Source of the DNA: JAJDIA01 sp031555735
GTDB taxonomy: Bacteria; Bacteroidota; Bacteroidia; Bacteroidales; Tannerellaceae
Length of the DNA stretch: 64,000 bases
Assembly (NCBI GenBank): GCA_031555735.1
Contig: JAVBUE010000004.1
Span: 45,374-109,373, forward strand
Direction: 5' to 3'
Every line of letters starts with the position of its first letter. Positions within the stretch are counted from its first letter, which is position 1. The translations under genes and the position numbers were made by a program. The notes under the pieces were generated by a model. It had not been told where the DNA came from. It made no database searches and was given only the letters and a program-made list of their open reading frames with translations. Positions 31,748 to 41,131 of the stretch are shown one piece after another.

Positions 31748-33661
31748 TTACTCTAACCAAAATGGTGATTGAACCAGAGTAGGATCCTTATCTATTTCAC
31801 TTTGATGGATTGGGAACCAGTAATTTTTCTTTGTAAAGCTACGTACCAAATACACGCTCCTTTTGAAGAACGAGTTCTCATTATTGGCATCGTCCGAGTA
31901 AACCGTCCCATTGAAATTCATACCATAATCGTTGCCATTCAGGAACTTCTCCCCTAACATCCAACGACGGATATCATGAAAACGGATGCCTTCCACGCAC
32001 AATTCAACACGACGCTCTTTTCGGATCAGTTCGCGTATTTCTTCCTGCGATGTCGGCGCCGGAATCATTTCAACCCCATTCCCGTATCCCGGGATACCTG
32101 CACGTTCCCGGATCAGGTTTACGTATTTCAAAATATCAGGATGTCCGGGATTGGATTCGTTTAATGCTTCGGCATAATTCAGATAGGCTTCGCCTAAACG
32201 GAACAAGATACCCGGGCGATATGGATGGATACCATTACGGTTGTTTTGTTCCAATGACACTCTTTTTCTTAGCAGATAGCCATTTTGCGGAGCATCATGA
32301 GTCGGACCACCATCCCATTCATTACTCATAAAACGGGTGGTACGGTTTTCCGTCCAATACCATTGCCCGTTATACATTACCGTGAGGTAGAAACGGGGTT
32401 CCCGGTTACAATACATGTTATATGTATTTGGAGTTGTAATTTGTCCGGGTTTTACATCCGGAGCTTTGCGGCAGATGTCCCACCGGGTATTGCGTATTTC
32501 CGGTTCTGTGGAAAACCCTTTTTCCGTATAGCCGGAAGCCTGGTTAATAATCGGACTTCCATCCGCGTTATACCCCAGGATGGGAGATAGTCCGTTTTTC
32601 ATAAAAAAGGCATCCACCAGGCTCTGGGTCACGCCTAATCCTCCATTCCCTCCACAACCTCTTGGGGTGGCGTGACTTTCATACGAACTGATATCAGAAT
32701 CGGGGCGGGCAAACAGGATTTCTTTATTTCCTTCGGATGTCTTTCGGATAAACAGATTGGCGCACGACAAGAACGGATCGATCGAACCATCCGTATTATA
32801 TTCATAATATAACGCATGACCCGCAGCATGGGCGGCATCAATCAATTCCTTGCACGCAAGGGTGGCACGCTCCCATTTGGCTGCGTCGTAAGTAGTATTG
32901 AACCGTTCTTTCCCGTCATTGTTCACAACACCTTTATACATTGGATTGCCATTAACCAATGGACTGGCGGCAAACAGTAACATCCGTGCACGGACAGCCA
33001 GGCATGCGATGGATGTACCACGACCAAAATAAGTATCTTCCCATTTGACCGGCAATTTGCCAGACAGGTCTGCCAGTTGCTGATCTATCCAATCGACCGT
33101 TTCATCAAACGAACGCTGTCCTCTGAACATTACATCCGTTCCGGCATTGACATCTACCATATCTTCATAATAGGGTACAGAGCCGTAAGCTTCCGTCAGT
33201 ATCCAATAATAATAGGCGATCAGAAAACGGCACTCGTTCCGCATGTTTTCAATATCCTGCTCTGTAACCCCTTGTTTAGGGTTAGCGTGTGCATTATGGA
33301 TCAGGATATAAGCCGAACGTATTTTTTGCGGCAGGCCATTCCAGAAACCGGCACTCCAATCGGAATTGGTAAACCAATTCCCGATACGATAGTTTAATAA
33401 ACTGCCTCCCCAGAATTGAGTCCAGCGTTGTGAGGGCGTTGCATCGTCTGCTACGGCTTCATACCCGATATCTTTTATCATTGCAAAGTACGGATCAGGT
33501 ATTCCGCTATAGACATTCGCCAACCAGTCTTCTGTTCGCGTTTTGTCGTTAAATACCATTTCCAATGTCAATGCATCATCTGGCGCATTGTCTAAATAAT
33601 CAGCACAGCCGCATAGAATCAAACTAAACGCAGTTAATCCGATATACTTGATAATTTTCAT
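31748..33661 (-). CDS. SusD/RagB-family nutrient-binding outer-membrane lipoprotein
   Basis: 637 residues. Lipoprotein signal MKIIKYIGLTAFSLILCGCADYLDN with the lipid cysteine near 19; the mature start (ADYLDNAPDD) and the C-terminal RVELCVEGIRFHDIRRWMLG, NYWFPIHQSEIDKDPTLVQSP block are hallmark SusD/RagB sequences. It caps the SusC pore at the cell surface and captures the substrate. No glycosidase or peptidase gene is in the locus, so the substrate cannot be named. 34 nt after susC. Confidence 0.94.
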   Translation of the reverse strand: MKIIKYIGLTAFSLILCGCADYLDNAPDDALTLEMVFNDKTRTEDWLANVYSGIPDPYFAMIKDIGYEAVADDATPSQRWTQFWGGSLLNYRIGNWFTNSDWSAGFWNGLPQKIRSAYILIHNAHANPKQGVTEQDIENMRNECRFLIAYYYWILTEAYGSVPYYEDMVDVNAGTDVMFRGQRSFDETVDWIDQQLADLSGKLPVKWEDTYFGRGTSIACLAVRARMLLFAASPLVNGNPMYKGVVNNDGKERFNTTYDAAKWERATLACKELIDAAHAAGHALYYEYNTDGSIDPFLSCANLFIRKTSEGNKEILFARPDSDISSYESHATPRGCGGNGGLGVTQSLVDAFFMKNGLSPILGYNADGSPIINQASGYTEKGFSTEPEIRNTRWDICRKAPDVKPGQITTPNTYNMYCNREPRFYLTVMYNGQWYWTENRTTRFMSNEWDGGPTHDAPQNGYLLRKRVSLEQNNRNGIHPYRPGILFRLGEAYLNYAEALNESNPGHPDILKYVNLIRERAGIPGYGNGVEMIPAPTSQEEIRELIRKERRVELCVEGIRFHDIRRWMLGEKFLNGNDYGMNFNGTVYSDDANNENSFFKRSVYLVRSFTKKNYWFPIHQSEIDKDPTLVQSPFWLE

Positions 33662-33695
33662 ATATAATTTTTTTTTTAAAAGTGTTTACCCGGAA

Positions 33696-36600
33696 TTAAA
33701 AATTGATATCCAGACCGAAAGACACAGCCTTCATTATCGGATATTTAGCCCCATTGGAAGTATCTACTTCAGGATCCCATAACTTGAATCCTGAAAATGT
33801 AAGTAAGTTAGAACCTTTCAGGAACACCCGCATGGTGGATAACCCGATCCTACTGGTCCATTGTTTGGGGAAGCGGTATCCGACCTCGATATCTTTCATT
33901 CGCAGCATCGCCATATCGCGCAACCACCAGGTTGAGTTCTGGGCGTTATTTTCGTTCTGCCCATAGGTTAACCGCGGATAGAATACATCCTGGCTGGGAT
34001 TTCCGGGCGTCCAACGGTCATTATAGTTCTCAAGAATGTTACCCATAGAACCCATCGTGCTTCCCGGCATGAAATAAGTGCCGCCGATAAACCGCCATGT
34101 TTTCCCATTCCCCTGGAAAAATACATTCACATCGATGTTTTTATAGGATGCATTCGCTCCGAACCCATAAACGATTTGCGGATCATAAGTCCCACCGATG
34201 GGAGCTTCATCCATTGTTGTAATGGAACCGTCGCCATCCACGTCTTTATACTTGATGTCTCCGGGACGCAACCGGCTGCTGAAGGTCTGCGGAGCAATAC
34301 CCTCCTTCAATACCCCGTTAGCCACATCCGTAAAGTCGTCTTCCGTAAACAAACGTTCGGCTATCAGACCGAATTGTTGTCCGATTGGCAAGCCCGTCCT
34401 TGAACGGTTGGTATCCAACATACCCGGTGCTTCATCTTGTTCAATGATTTCATTTTTTGCATAGGTAAATGTACCCCGGAATCCAACGAACAAGTCTTTG
34501 TTTAGTTGTTTGTTGTAGGTCAATGACATATCAACTCCTTTATTATCCACTTTCCCATAATTAGCCCAAGGTGTTTTGATGAAACCGGCAGCTGTCGGGA
34601 TTGTATTACGTTGCATGAAGATATCGCGGCGTTGTTCCATAAACCAATCTATCTGGAAATCCAACACACTCCATAATCCGACTTCAGCTCCGACATTTAT
34701 CTTTTCCACGGTTTCCCAGGTCAGGTCCGGAATTCCAAAATCGCCTTCATAGCGCCTGGAACGGTTGTAGTCGTTATTGACTCCCCATTTGTAACTGCCT
34801 CCTTCGTCTATTGTAGTGATATATGCAAAACGTCGTCCCGACAACTGGTCGTTCCCCACCATTCCCCAGGAAGCCTTGAATTTGATTTTTGAAAACAGAT
34901 CCCTATACGGGGTCATGAACTTTTCCTCCGACAGCAGATAGCCTACCGCGACAGAAGGGAAGAAACCAAAACGATTCCCTTTGGCAAAGTTTTCCGAACC
35001 ATTGTAACCAAAGTTAAATTCGGCAATATACCGGCTGTTGTACGCATAAGACGCACGCCCCGCAATACCCATCCGTCGGAATGGAACGACATCCCCATCC
35101 TGGTAGTCGCGCTGGTTATAGAGAAACATTCCGTCCACATGGTGTCTGCCAAAATCTTGCGAATACGTCAGGTTTCCTTCCAGATAAGTAGCCTTGTTGC
35201 CCCATTCCAACTTCTTTTCCGTTCCGAGGAATTCCTGTCCATAGTCACCGATGGTCAGATCCAGTGAGCCATCCTCTTTCCGGGAAGTGGCAGGATTATA
35301 ATAATCCGGACTTTTCGAACGGACAATTCCCGATTTCGCATACCGGTCGAAGGAAAAAACCCCTTTCACCTTCAATCCCGGCAGAATCATTTTCAGGTCT
35401 TGTTCCAAGGAAAACAACGATTCGATTTTGCTGGATGAATAGGTGGCGAATCCGTGTTGTGTAACACTGGTCCATGGGTTTGTCCGTTGTTTTACACGGG
35501 GGAATTCTCCGGATGAATACACTGCCGGATGCACAAAAGGCGGTGTTTCAAACGCTCCTTTGAATATGTCATCCGAGCTGGCTGTCAGCCCATTTGTTTC
35601 CTGGAGATACCCGCCTATATTGATTCGGACAATCGTTGTTTTGGTCAGATTCACATCCACATTGGAGCGGAGGTTATATTTGTTCAACTTGGTGGAAGAA
35701 TCCCAGGTATGGCTGTTATCACTTTCGAATATACCACGTTCCCCATAGTAAGAGCCGACCAACGCATAACGCAAAAGCTCACTCCCTCCGTTGATGGATA
35801 TATTCACACGTTGGTTGGATGCATTATCTTTCGTGATGGCGTCTATCCAGTTCACATCCGGATACAGGTCAAGGTCTGTTCCGTTCCGGTATTTGTCGAT
35901 TACCTCATTGGTGTAATCAGGGGGAAGCCCGGCATCTATCTTCAATTCGTTTAATAAAGACAGGTAATCGGCTGATCCGATATATTCCGGTAATTTGACT
36001 GGTTTCGTGAAACTTTGCTCAAAATGGACATTGATGGAAGGCTTACCCATTTGTCCACGCTTCGTATTGACCAAGATCACACCATTGGCACCCCGGACCC
36101 CATAGACCGCGCTGGCAGAAGCATCTTTGAGTACGGAGAATGATTCGATTTCGGCAGGATCCATATCATCCAGCGTACGTTCGATCCCATCCACCAGGAT
36201 CAGCGGAGAACGTCCCGCACTCTGGAAGGAAGAAATCCCACGGATCCAGAAATTAGAACCATCGGAACCGGGCTCCCCCGAGCGTTGTACCGCAATTACA
36301 CCGGCCAACTGTCCTGCCAGGTTATTACTTAAAGCGCGTGAAGGGCTTTGTTGGAGGAGTTGAGGTTCAATGGTGGTAATAGAACCGATGACAGAAACTC
36401 TTTTCTGGGATCCGTAACCAACTACGACCACTTCATTCAGTCCGGTCGAGATTTCTTTCATATTCACATTGATATTGATCTGATTGCCCACCTTCACTTC
36501 CTGGGGTTCAAAACCGATATACTGGAATACTAAAACTGCATTTGTGTTGGGGACCTCCAGAAAATAATTTCCGTCTATATCGGTGGTAGTTCCCTGGGCA

Positions 36601-37043
36601 GTTCCCTTGATCATGATATTCACGCCGATCAACGGGACGCGTTGTGCATCCCATACCGTACCGTTGATGGTAATACCTTTGGGGGTTTGCTGTGATTCTG
36701 CCTTTCGGTGAATAATAATCTGCCGGTCGTTCAGTGTATAAGTCAGATTCGTGTTGGATAGTACGTTTGTCAGGATTTTATCAATCGTCTCAGAAGAAGC
36801 CTTTATACTGACAATCTGGTTCAGTTCGGAACGGATATCATCCGAATAGAAAAAAACATACTCACTTTCTTTTTCAAGTGATCGAAAAACATCGTCAATC
36901 GAAACTTTTGATAAATCAAGGGACAAGCGTGTCGATTGCGTATAAGCATATGTCGCATTGACAAAACAAAAACAGGTTAATTGCATCAACATTGTAATAC
37001 ACAATGTTTTATACGATCGATTACAATTTTTTTTATTCAACAT
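33696..37043 (-). CDS. SusC/RagA-family TonB-dependent transporter with STN domain
   Basis: 1115 residues. Order: signal region (to about 35), STN (secretin/TonB short N-terminal) signalling domain (about 40-92, LSLDLSKVSIDDVFRSLEKES), carboxypeptidase-regulatory-like beta domain (about 122-197), TonB box and plug (EVVVVGYGSQKRVSVIGSI; LILVDGIERTLDDMDPAEIE; SASAVYGVRGANGVILVNTK), then the barrel, ending in a phenylalanine. The STN domain normally touches an anti-sigma factor, and a FecR gene lies directly upstream, so import and transcription are likely linked. Confidence 0.95.
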   Translation of the reverse strand: MLNKKNCNRSYKTLCITMLMQLTCFCFVNATYAYTQSTRLSLDLSKVSIDDVFRSLEKESEYVFFYSDDIRSELNQIVSIKASSETIDKILTNVLSNTNLTYTLNDRQIIIHRKAESQQTPKGITINGTVWDAQRVPLIGVNIMIKGTAQGTTTDIDGNYFLEVPNTNAVLVFQYIGFEPQEVKVGNQININVNMKEISTGLNEVVVVGYGSQKRVSVIGSITTIEPQLLQQSPSRALSNNLAGQLAGVIAVQRSGEPGSDGSNFWIRGISSFQSAGRSPLILVDGIERTLDDMDPAEIESFSVLKDASASAVYGVRGANGVILVNTKRGQMGKPSINVHFEQSFTKPVKLPEYIGSADYLSLLNELKIDAGLPPDYTNEVIDKYRNGTDLDLYPDVNWIDAITKDNASNQRVNISINGGSELLRYALVGSYYGERGIFESDNSHTWDSSTKLNKYNLRSNVDVNLTKTTIVRINIGGYLQETNGLTASSDDIFKGAFETPPFVHPAVYSSGEFPRVKQRTNPWTSVTQHGFATYSSSKIESLFSLEQDLKMILPGLKVKGVFSFDRYAKSGIVRSKSPDYYNPATSRKEDGSLDLTIGDYGQEFLGTEKKLEWGNKATYLEGNLTYSQDFGRHHVDGMFLYNQRDYQDGDVVPFRRMGIAGRASYAYNSRYIAEFNFGYNGSENFAKGNRFGFFPSVAVGYLLSEEKFMTPYRDLFSKIKFKASWGMVGNDQLSGRRFAYITTIDEGGSYKWGVNNDYNRSRRYEGDFGIPDLTWETVEKINVGAEVGLWSVLDFQIDWFMEQRRDIFMQRNTIPTAAGFIKTPWANYGKVDNKGVDMSLTYNKQLNKDLFVGFRGTFTYAKNEIIEQDEAPGMLDTNRSRTGLPIGQQFGLIAERLFTEDDFTDVANGVLKEGIAPQTFSSRLRPGDIKYKDVDGDGSITTMDEAPIGGTYDPQIVYGFGANASYKNIDVNVFFQGNGKTWRFIGGTYFMPGSTMGSMGNILENYNDRWTPGNPSQDVFYPRLTYGQNENNAQNSTWWLRDMAMLRMKDIEVGYRFPKQWTSRIGLSTMRVFLKGSNLLTFSGFKLWDPEVDTSNGAKYPIMKAVSFGLDINF

Positions 37044-37149
37044 TTTTATATATTAAGAAGGGTTTTCAAAATAAAGTCACACTCATTATCCAGACTTGTT
37101 TATATCGCCTGTATATTCTAGTATTAAATTCAATGTTATCTCATAGGCA

Positions 37150-38412
37150 TCATTTTTTTAAGTTAGTACTAAGTTTAATCGTATTGCCATCAATCTCATG
37201 TGAAATACATAAACTCTCTTCTAATGTGTGTAATACCTTGTTAAAGTCATCAAACAAAACTAATTTGCCTGTACAAGTCTGGTTAGCAACGTTTTCATCA
37301 CATACGATCTGTTTTCGATAGTACCTGGATATACGTTGGACTATATAAGTCAGCTTTTTATTATTAAAATAAAAGACGCCGTCTTTCCAAGAGATATAGT
37401 CGTATATATTTACCTGTGAAACAGATATCTGTTCGTCTTTCCATAGCAAACAATCATTCGGTTGTATGCGTTGCTTTTCTCCATTTTTTGTTTGTACTTC
37501 AACTCCGCCTTCCGCCAATACAACTGACTGGCTTATATCATCGCTGTAAGCCGTCACGTTGAAACGGGTACCTAATACCCTGATGTCCATTTGAGAAGTT
37601 CGGACATGGAACGGGCGTGAGGGATCAGGGAAAACTTCCAGGTATATCTCACCATCCACATAAATAGTACGATGGGCTTCATCGAAATAAGCAGGAAATT
37701 GCAGGATTGTACCGGAATTGACCCATACTACAGTACCATCTGGTAATTTCACGGATACATGACGCCCTTGGGGAACTTTCAACAGGTTCATTTCCCTCGT
37801 TTCGTCCCGCCCCTTCATTACTTCTTTCTCAGGTTTCTCAACAACAGTCCGGATATTGTCCTGATTGACTTGCACCACATTTGTGCCATCAAATTCGATC
37901 TTCGATTTATTGGCGACAAGCACTTTCCCGTGATTGGATAAATCCAACTCCACCTCTTTCTGAGAGCAGTCTATTTGTGGTAGTACTTTTTCCGCATATA
38001 TAATATCAGGGGAAGTGTGTGTATGGGTAAATAACAAATAGCTTGAGAAACAAATCAAAACGATGCAGGCTGCGGCTATCTTATACATCCGTTTTTTATG
38101 TCGTTTTTTCTTTCGAAGCAAGTGGATGCTGTTTTGTATCCGGTTGAACAGCAGGGCTGAATCATCCTTCGATAACGTTCGTTTGTTTAGCATAGTAGCA
38201 TCCAAAATCATCCTGGCGGATTGGATAACTTGTTCATCTTGGGGATGGCTTGCCAACCATTTTTCCCATGCCGGTACCGGTTCCGCTGTCGGGTTATAAT
38301 GGGACATGAGGAAAAGGGGGTTGGAGAGGATTTCTTCAACCGCTTTGGGTATATGTTCATGCTTGGCGTTCATTCTCTTTTTGGTCATTTGGGGAAAAGA
38401 CGCATAATCCAT
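37150..38412 (-). CDS. FecR-family anti-sigma factor
   Basis: 420 residues. Cytosolic N-terminus (to about 108) that would bind the sigma factor, a single membrane helix (111-128), a periplasmic FecR domain (212-307, VPQGRHVSVKLPDGTVVWVNSG...; VYLE-type EIYLEVFPDPSRPFHVRT) and a C-terminal DUF4974 domain (about 345-415). It would pass the signal from the STN domain of the SusC protein 106 nt downstream. No clear promoter consensus was found. ATGs at codons 9 and 14 are alternative starts. Confidence 0.92.
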   Translation of the reverse strand: MDYASFPQMTKKRMNAKHEHIPKAVEEILSNPLFLMSHYNPTAEPVPAWEKWLASHPQDEQVIQSARMILDATMLNKRTLSKDDSALLFNRIQNSIHLLRKKKRHKKRMYKIAAACIVLICFSSYLLFTHTHTSPDIIYAEKVLPQIDCSQKEVELDLSNHGKVLVANKSKIEFDGTNVVQVNQDNIRTVVEKPEKEVMKGRDETREMNLLKVPQGRHVSVKLPDGTVVWVNSGTILQFPAYFDEAHRTIYVDGEIYLEVFPDPSRPFHVRTSQMDIRVLGTRFNVTAYSDDISQSVVLAEGGVEVQTKNGEKQRIQPNDCLLWKDEQISVSQVNIYDYISWKDGVFYFNNKKLTYIVQRISRYYRKQIVCDENVANQTCTGKLVLFDDFNKVLHTLEESLCISHEIDGNTIKLSTNLKK

Positions 38413-38521
38413 CCTATTGATCCCAACAAAATATACAATAAATGTTAATTATGTTTTTTATTTTGCGGATGCAACATCTCCCCGATGTTTTTCATCATTA
38501 TATGAGAGCGTAGATACTATA

Positions 38522-39088
38522 ATGGACGAGCAGCAGTTGATTGCAGGATGCATGCAGGGCGAATCGTGGGCTCGTAAAAGAGTTTACGAGCAATACGCTC
38601 CTGCCATGATGAGCGTTTGCATGCGTTATGTGAACGACCGGGATACGGCGCGCGACCTTGTGCAGGACGGCTTTATCAAACTGTTTGTCAAGATAGGAAC
38701 CTATTCGGGCAAGGGCTCGTTTGGTGGCTGGATCCGCCGGATCTTTGTCACCACCGCTCTCGAATATTTGCGGACATCCCATGCGCTGAAAGATAATGTC
38801 GTATCGATCGACGATTGTGCGCATGGCGTGTCTGCGGTTGATTATACGGTATTAGACCGGCTGTCGGCAGACGACCTCCTGGCTTGCGTGGCGGCGCTCC
38901 CCCCCGGTTTCCGGACGGTATTCAACCTGTTTGCCATCGAAGGTTACACACATAAGGAAATAGCCGGGATGCTCGGCATAACCGATATCACCTCCCGAAC
39001 CCAGTTTATCCGTGCGCGAGCCCTCCTACAACAGCGTGTCTTACACTTAATGAACCAAGAAGATGCAAGAGCAAACAGATCCTTTTGA
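38522..39088 (+). CDS. ECF-type RNA polymerase sigma factor (partner of the overlapping anti-sigma gene)
   Basis: 188 residues from the ATG at 38522 (MDEQQLIAGCMQGESWARKRVY). Region 2: YVNDRDTARDLVQDGFIKLFVKI and GSFGGWIRRIFVTTALEYLR. Region 4: LPPGFRTVFNLFAIEGYTHKEIAGML and TSRTQFIRARALLQQ. Its last 26 nt overlap the next gene, so the two are translationally coupled, the classic sigma/anti-sigma arrangement. A TTATTTTG box (38458-38465), one base off the -7 consensus, lies 56 nt upstream. Divergent from the FecR gene, 109 bp apart. Confidence 0.92.
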   Translation: MDEQQLIAGCMQGESWARKRVYEQYAPAMMSVCMRYVNDRDTARDLVQDGFIKLFVKIGTYSGKGSFGGWIRRIFVTTALEYLRTSHALKDNVVSIDDCAHGVSAVDYTVLDRLSADDLLACVAALPPGFRTVFNLFAIEGYTHKEIAGMLGITDITSRTQFIRARALLQQRVLHLMNQEDARANRSF

Positions 39089-40328
39089 ACAGCCCGACCG
39101 CTTCAGCGACTATCTCCGCCAACGATTGGAAGACCACCGGACGCCCATCACAGCCGACGGTTGGGAGGATATCCATGCACGACTCGCCAACCGAGCGATA
39201 CGGCGCAGGCGAATCCTCGCGGGCGGACTGCTGGCGGCTGCCGTCCTGACGGGACTGCTATGGTTCAGCCGGCCGGCGGATCAGCCGGTAACACGGGACA
39301 CGGTATCCCAATTGGCTGCCGTCAAACCGGCCAGCCCACCCACTTCTGCTCCGCGGAATTCGGAAGAGCGTAAACAGGTAGATACCCCTCCTCCCCCTTC
39401 CACCCCGTCCCGCCAGCTTGCCGTAGCATCCCCTCCATCGGAAAAAACAACGCCCGCCATCGAACCGGCAGCATTGCCCGAGGTTGAAACCATCGAAGAA
39501 CAACCGATAGAGAAGAAACCGGAGAAAACATCCCGTGCAGCTGATAAAAAGCATGAAGCCACCGTCCCGGCGGAAAAAAGAACCCGGGAACCGTCCCTTA
39601 CATATCAGACTTCTCCGGTACGGCGGACGAAAACAGGCAACCGTTCCTCCTGGCTGGTTGCCGCCGGTATGGGCACAGGCAACAATGTCTCCCTGGCCTT
39701 ATCCGGATCCGATTATGCGAACCAGGGCATGAGTGATTCTCCGGGATGGGACGGATTGGGATCACTTAGCAACGGAAACGGAAACAATTCCGCCACATCC
39801 GCCGTGCCCAATGAAGCGAACTACCGGGATATTACCTATCACCTCCCCCTCTCTTTCTCCCTGATGATCCGGAAAAACCTGTCGCCACGCGTGGCGGTGG
39901 AAAGCGGACTGATATATACCTACCTGCACAACAGCTACCGTTCGCACTACACCCTCCTGATGAAAAGCGATGCGCACATACATTACCTGGGTATTCCCAT
40001 TAACGGAGTGGTTAATCTGACGAACGGCACACACTGGAACATCTACCTGGCTGCCGGTTTTATGGCGGAAAGAAGTATCAGCGCCTTTTATACGAACACA
40101 ACATATAAGCAAGGAGAGGCACAAACGCAAACCTTCCATCCGAGGGTGAAAGGGCTGCAATGGTCTGTCAACGTGTCGCCGGGTGTTTCCTACCGTTTCC
40201 TGCGTCGTTGGAGCCTGTATGCCGAGCCGCGCTTTTCGTATTATTTCGACAACAACCAACCTGAGACAATCCGTACCGAGCACCCCGTCACCCTGGGAAT
40301 AGGAGGCGGAATACGGTACGAATTCTAA
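39063..40328 (+). CDS. Probable dual-membrane-spanning anti-sigma factor (cytosolic domain, TM helix, outer-membrane barrel)
   Basis: 421 residues. Cytosolic 1-48 (FSDYLRQRLEDHRTPITADGW... ending in RAIRRRR), a membrane helix 51-68, a Pro/Glu/Lys-rich linker 69-195 long enough to cross the periplasm, and a beta-barrel-like domain 196-421 with alternating strands and a terminal aromatic (GIRYEF). The start overlaps the ECF sigma gene by 26 nt. From memory, proteins of this layout in Bacteroides thetaiotaomicron were described as dual membrane-spanning anti-sigma factors (Dma) that affect outer-membrane vesicle formation. The assignment here rests on layout and context, not on a sequence search. 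Confidence 0.78.
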   Translation: MQEQTDPFEQPDRFSDYLRQRLEDHRTPITADGWEDIHARLANRAIRRRRILAGGLLAAAVLTGLLWFSRPADQPVTRDTVSQLAAVKPASPPTSAPRNSEERKQVDTPPPPSTPSRQLAVASPPSEKTTPAIEPAALPEVETIEEQPIEKKPEKTSRAADKKHEATVPAEKRTREPSLTYQTSPVRRTKTGNRSSWLVAAGMGTGNNVSLALSGSDYANQGMSDSPGWDGLGSLSNGNGNNSATSAVPNEANYRDITYHLPLSFSLMIRKNLSPRVAVESGLIYTYLHNSYRSHYTLLMKSDAHIHYLGIPINGVVNLTNGTHWNIYLAAGFMAERSISAFYTNTTYKQGEAQTQTFHPRVKGLQWSVNVSPGVSYRFLRRWSLYAEPRFSYYFDNNQPETIRTEHPVTLGIGGGIRYEF

Positions 40329-40368
40329 CTTTCTACAGTAAATGCAAACGATTGGCTTGTCCGATTGT

Positions 40369-40376
40369 TATCTTTG
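40369..40376 (+). promoter_or_regulatory. -7 element directly before the MBL-fold gene
   Basis: TATCTTTG matches consensus exactly; its final G is 5 nt before the start codon at 40382. No well-placed TTTG is found 19-21 nt upstream. Confidence 0.5.
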
Positions 40377-40381
40377 CAGGA

Positions 40382-41104
40382 ATGAAACTGATTTACATCT
40401 ACCACAGCGGCTACGTGATCGAGGCTGACGACTATGCCATCCTGTTCGATTACTACAAAGACAGCGGCGACATACCCGGACAGGGATATGTGCATGAACA
40501 CCTGTTACAACGCCCCGGCAGGCTGTACATCCTGTCATCGCACTTCCATCCAGACCATTTTAATCCCGATGTCCTGGCCTGGAAAGAGCAGAGGGAAGAC
40601 ATCCGGTATATCTGCTCCAACGATATCCTGAAACGGCGGCGAGCAAAACCCGACGACGCCCTCTGGCTGCGTAAGGGAGAAACATATGCGGATGAAAACC
40701 TTCGGATACGCGCTTTCGGATCGACTGATGTGGGCGTATCGTTCCTGCTCGAAGCCGGAGGCAAACACATCTTCCATGCCGGCGACCTGAACAACTGGCA
40801 CTGGAAAGACGAGTCAACTCCCCAGGAAGCCGCTGCTGCCGAAAAAGCCTGGCTGCGCGAACTCGAAGAAGTAGCCCAAGCCGCTCCCGCACTCGACCTG
40901 GCGATGTTCCCGGTAGATCCGCGGCTGGGAAGCGACTTCGCCCGTGGTGCCGAACAGTTTATCGACCGTATCCGCGTGCGCCTCTTCGCCCCGATGCATT
41001 TCGCCGAATGGTACGACAAACTCCTGCCTTTTGCCACATATGCCGAAGCGCGTGGCGTGGATTTCGCCGCCTGGACATCCAAAGGAGAGAACCGGGAATT
41101 CTAA
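40382..41104 (+). CDS. Metallo-beta-lactamase-fold hydrolase
   Basis: 240 residues from the ATG at 40382 (MKLIYIYHSGYVIEADDYAILFDYY). Motif HFHPDH (H-x-H-x-D-H) near 49-54, a second metal site FHAGDLNNWHW near 130-140, and MHFAEW near the C-terminus. It is of the small UlaG-like/MBL-fold type; the substrate is unknown. A -7 box TATCTTTG ends 5 nt before the ATG, so the transcript is nearly leaderless, and a start at 40352 would lie inside the promoter. Followed after 27 nt by the VOC gene. Confidence 0.85.
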   Translation: MKLIYIYHSGYVIEADDYAILFDYYKDSGDIPGQGYVHEHLLQRPGRLYILSSHFHPDHFNPDVLAWKEQREDIRYICSNDILKRRRAKPDDALWLRKGETYADENLRIRAFGSTDVGVSFLLEAGGKHIFHAGDLNNWHWKDESTPQEAAAAEKAWLRELEEVAQAAPALDLAMFPVDPRLGSDFARGAEQFIDRIRVRLFAPMHFAEWYDKLLPFATYAEARGVDFAAWTSKGENREF

Positions 41105-41131
41105 ATCAATATCCACTTCAAATAGAAACAC

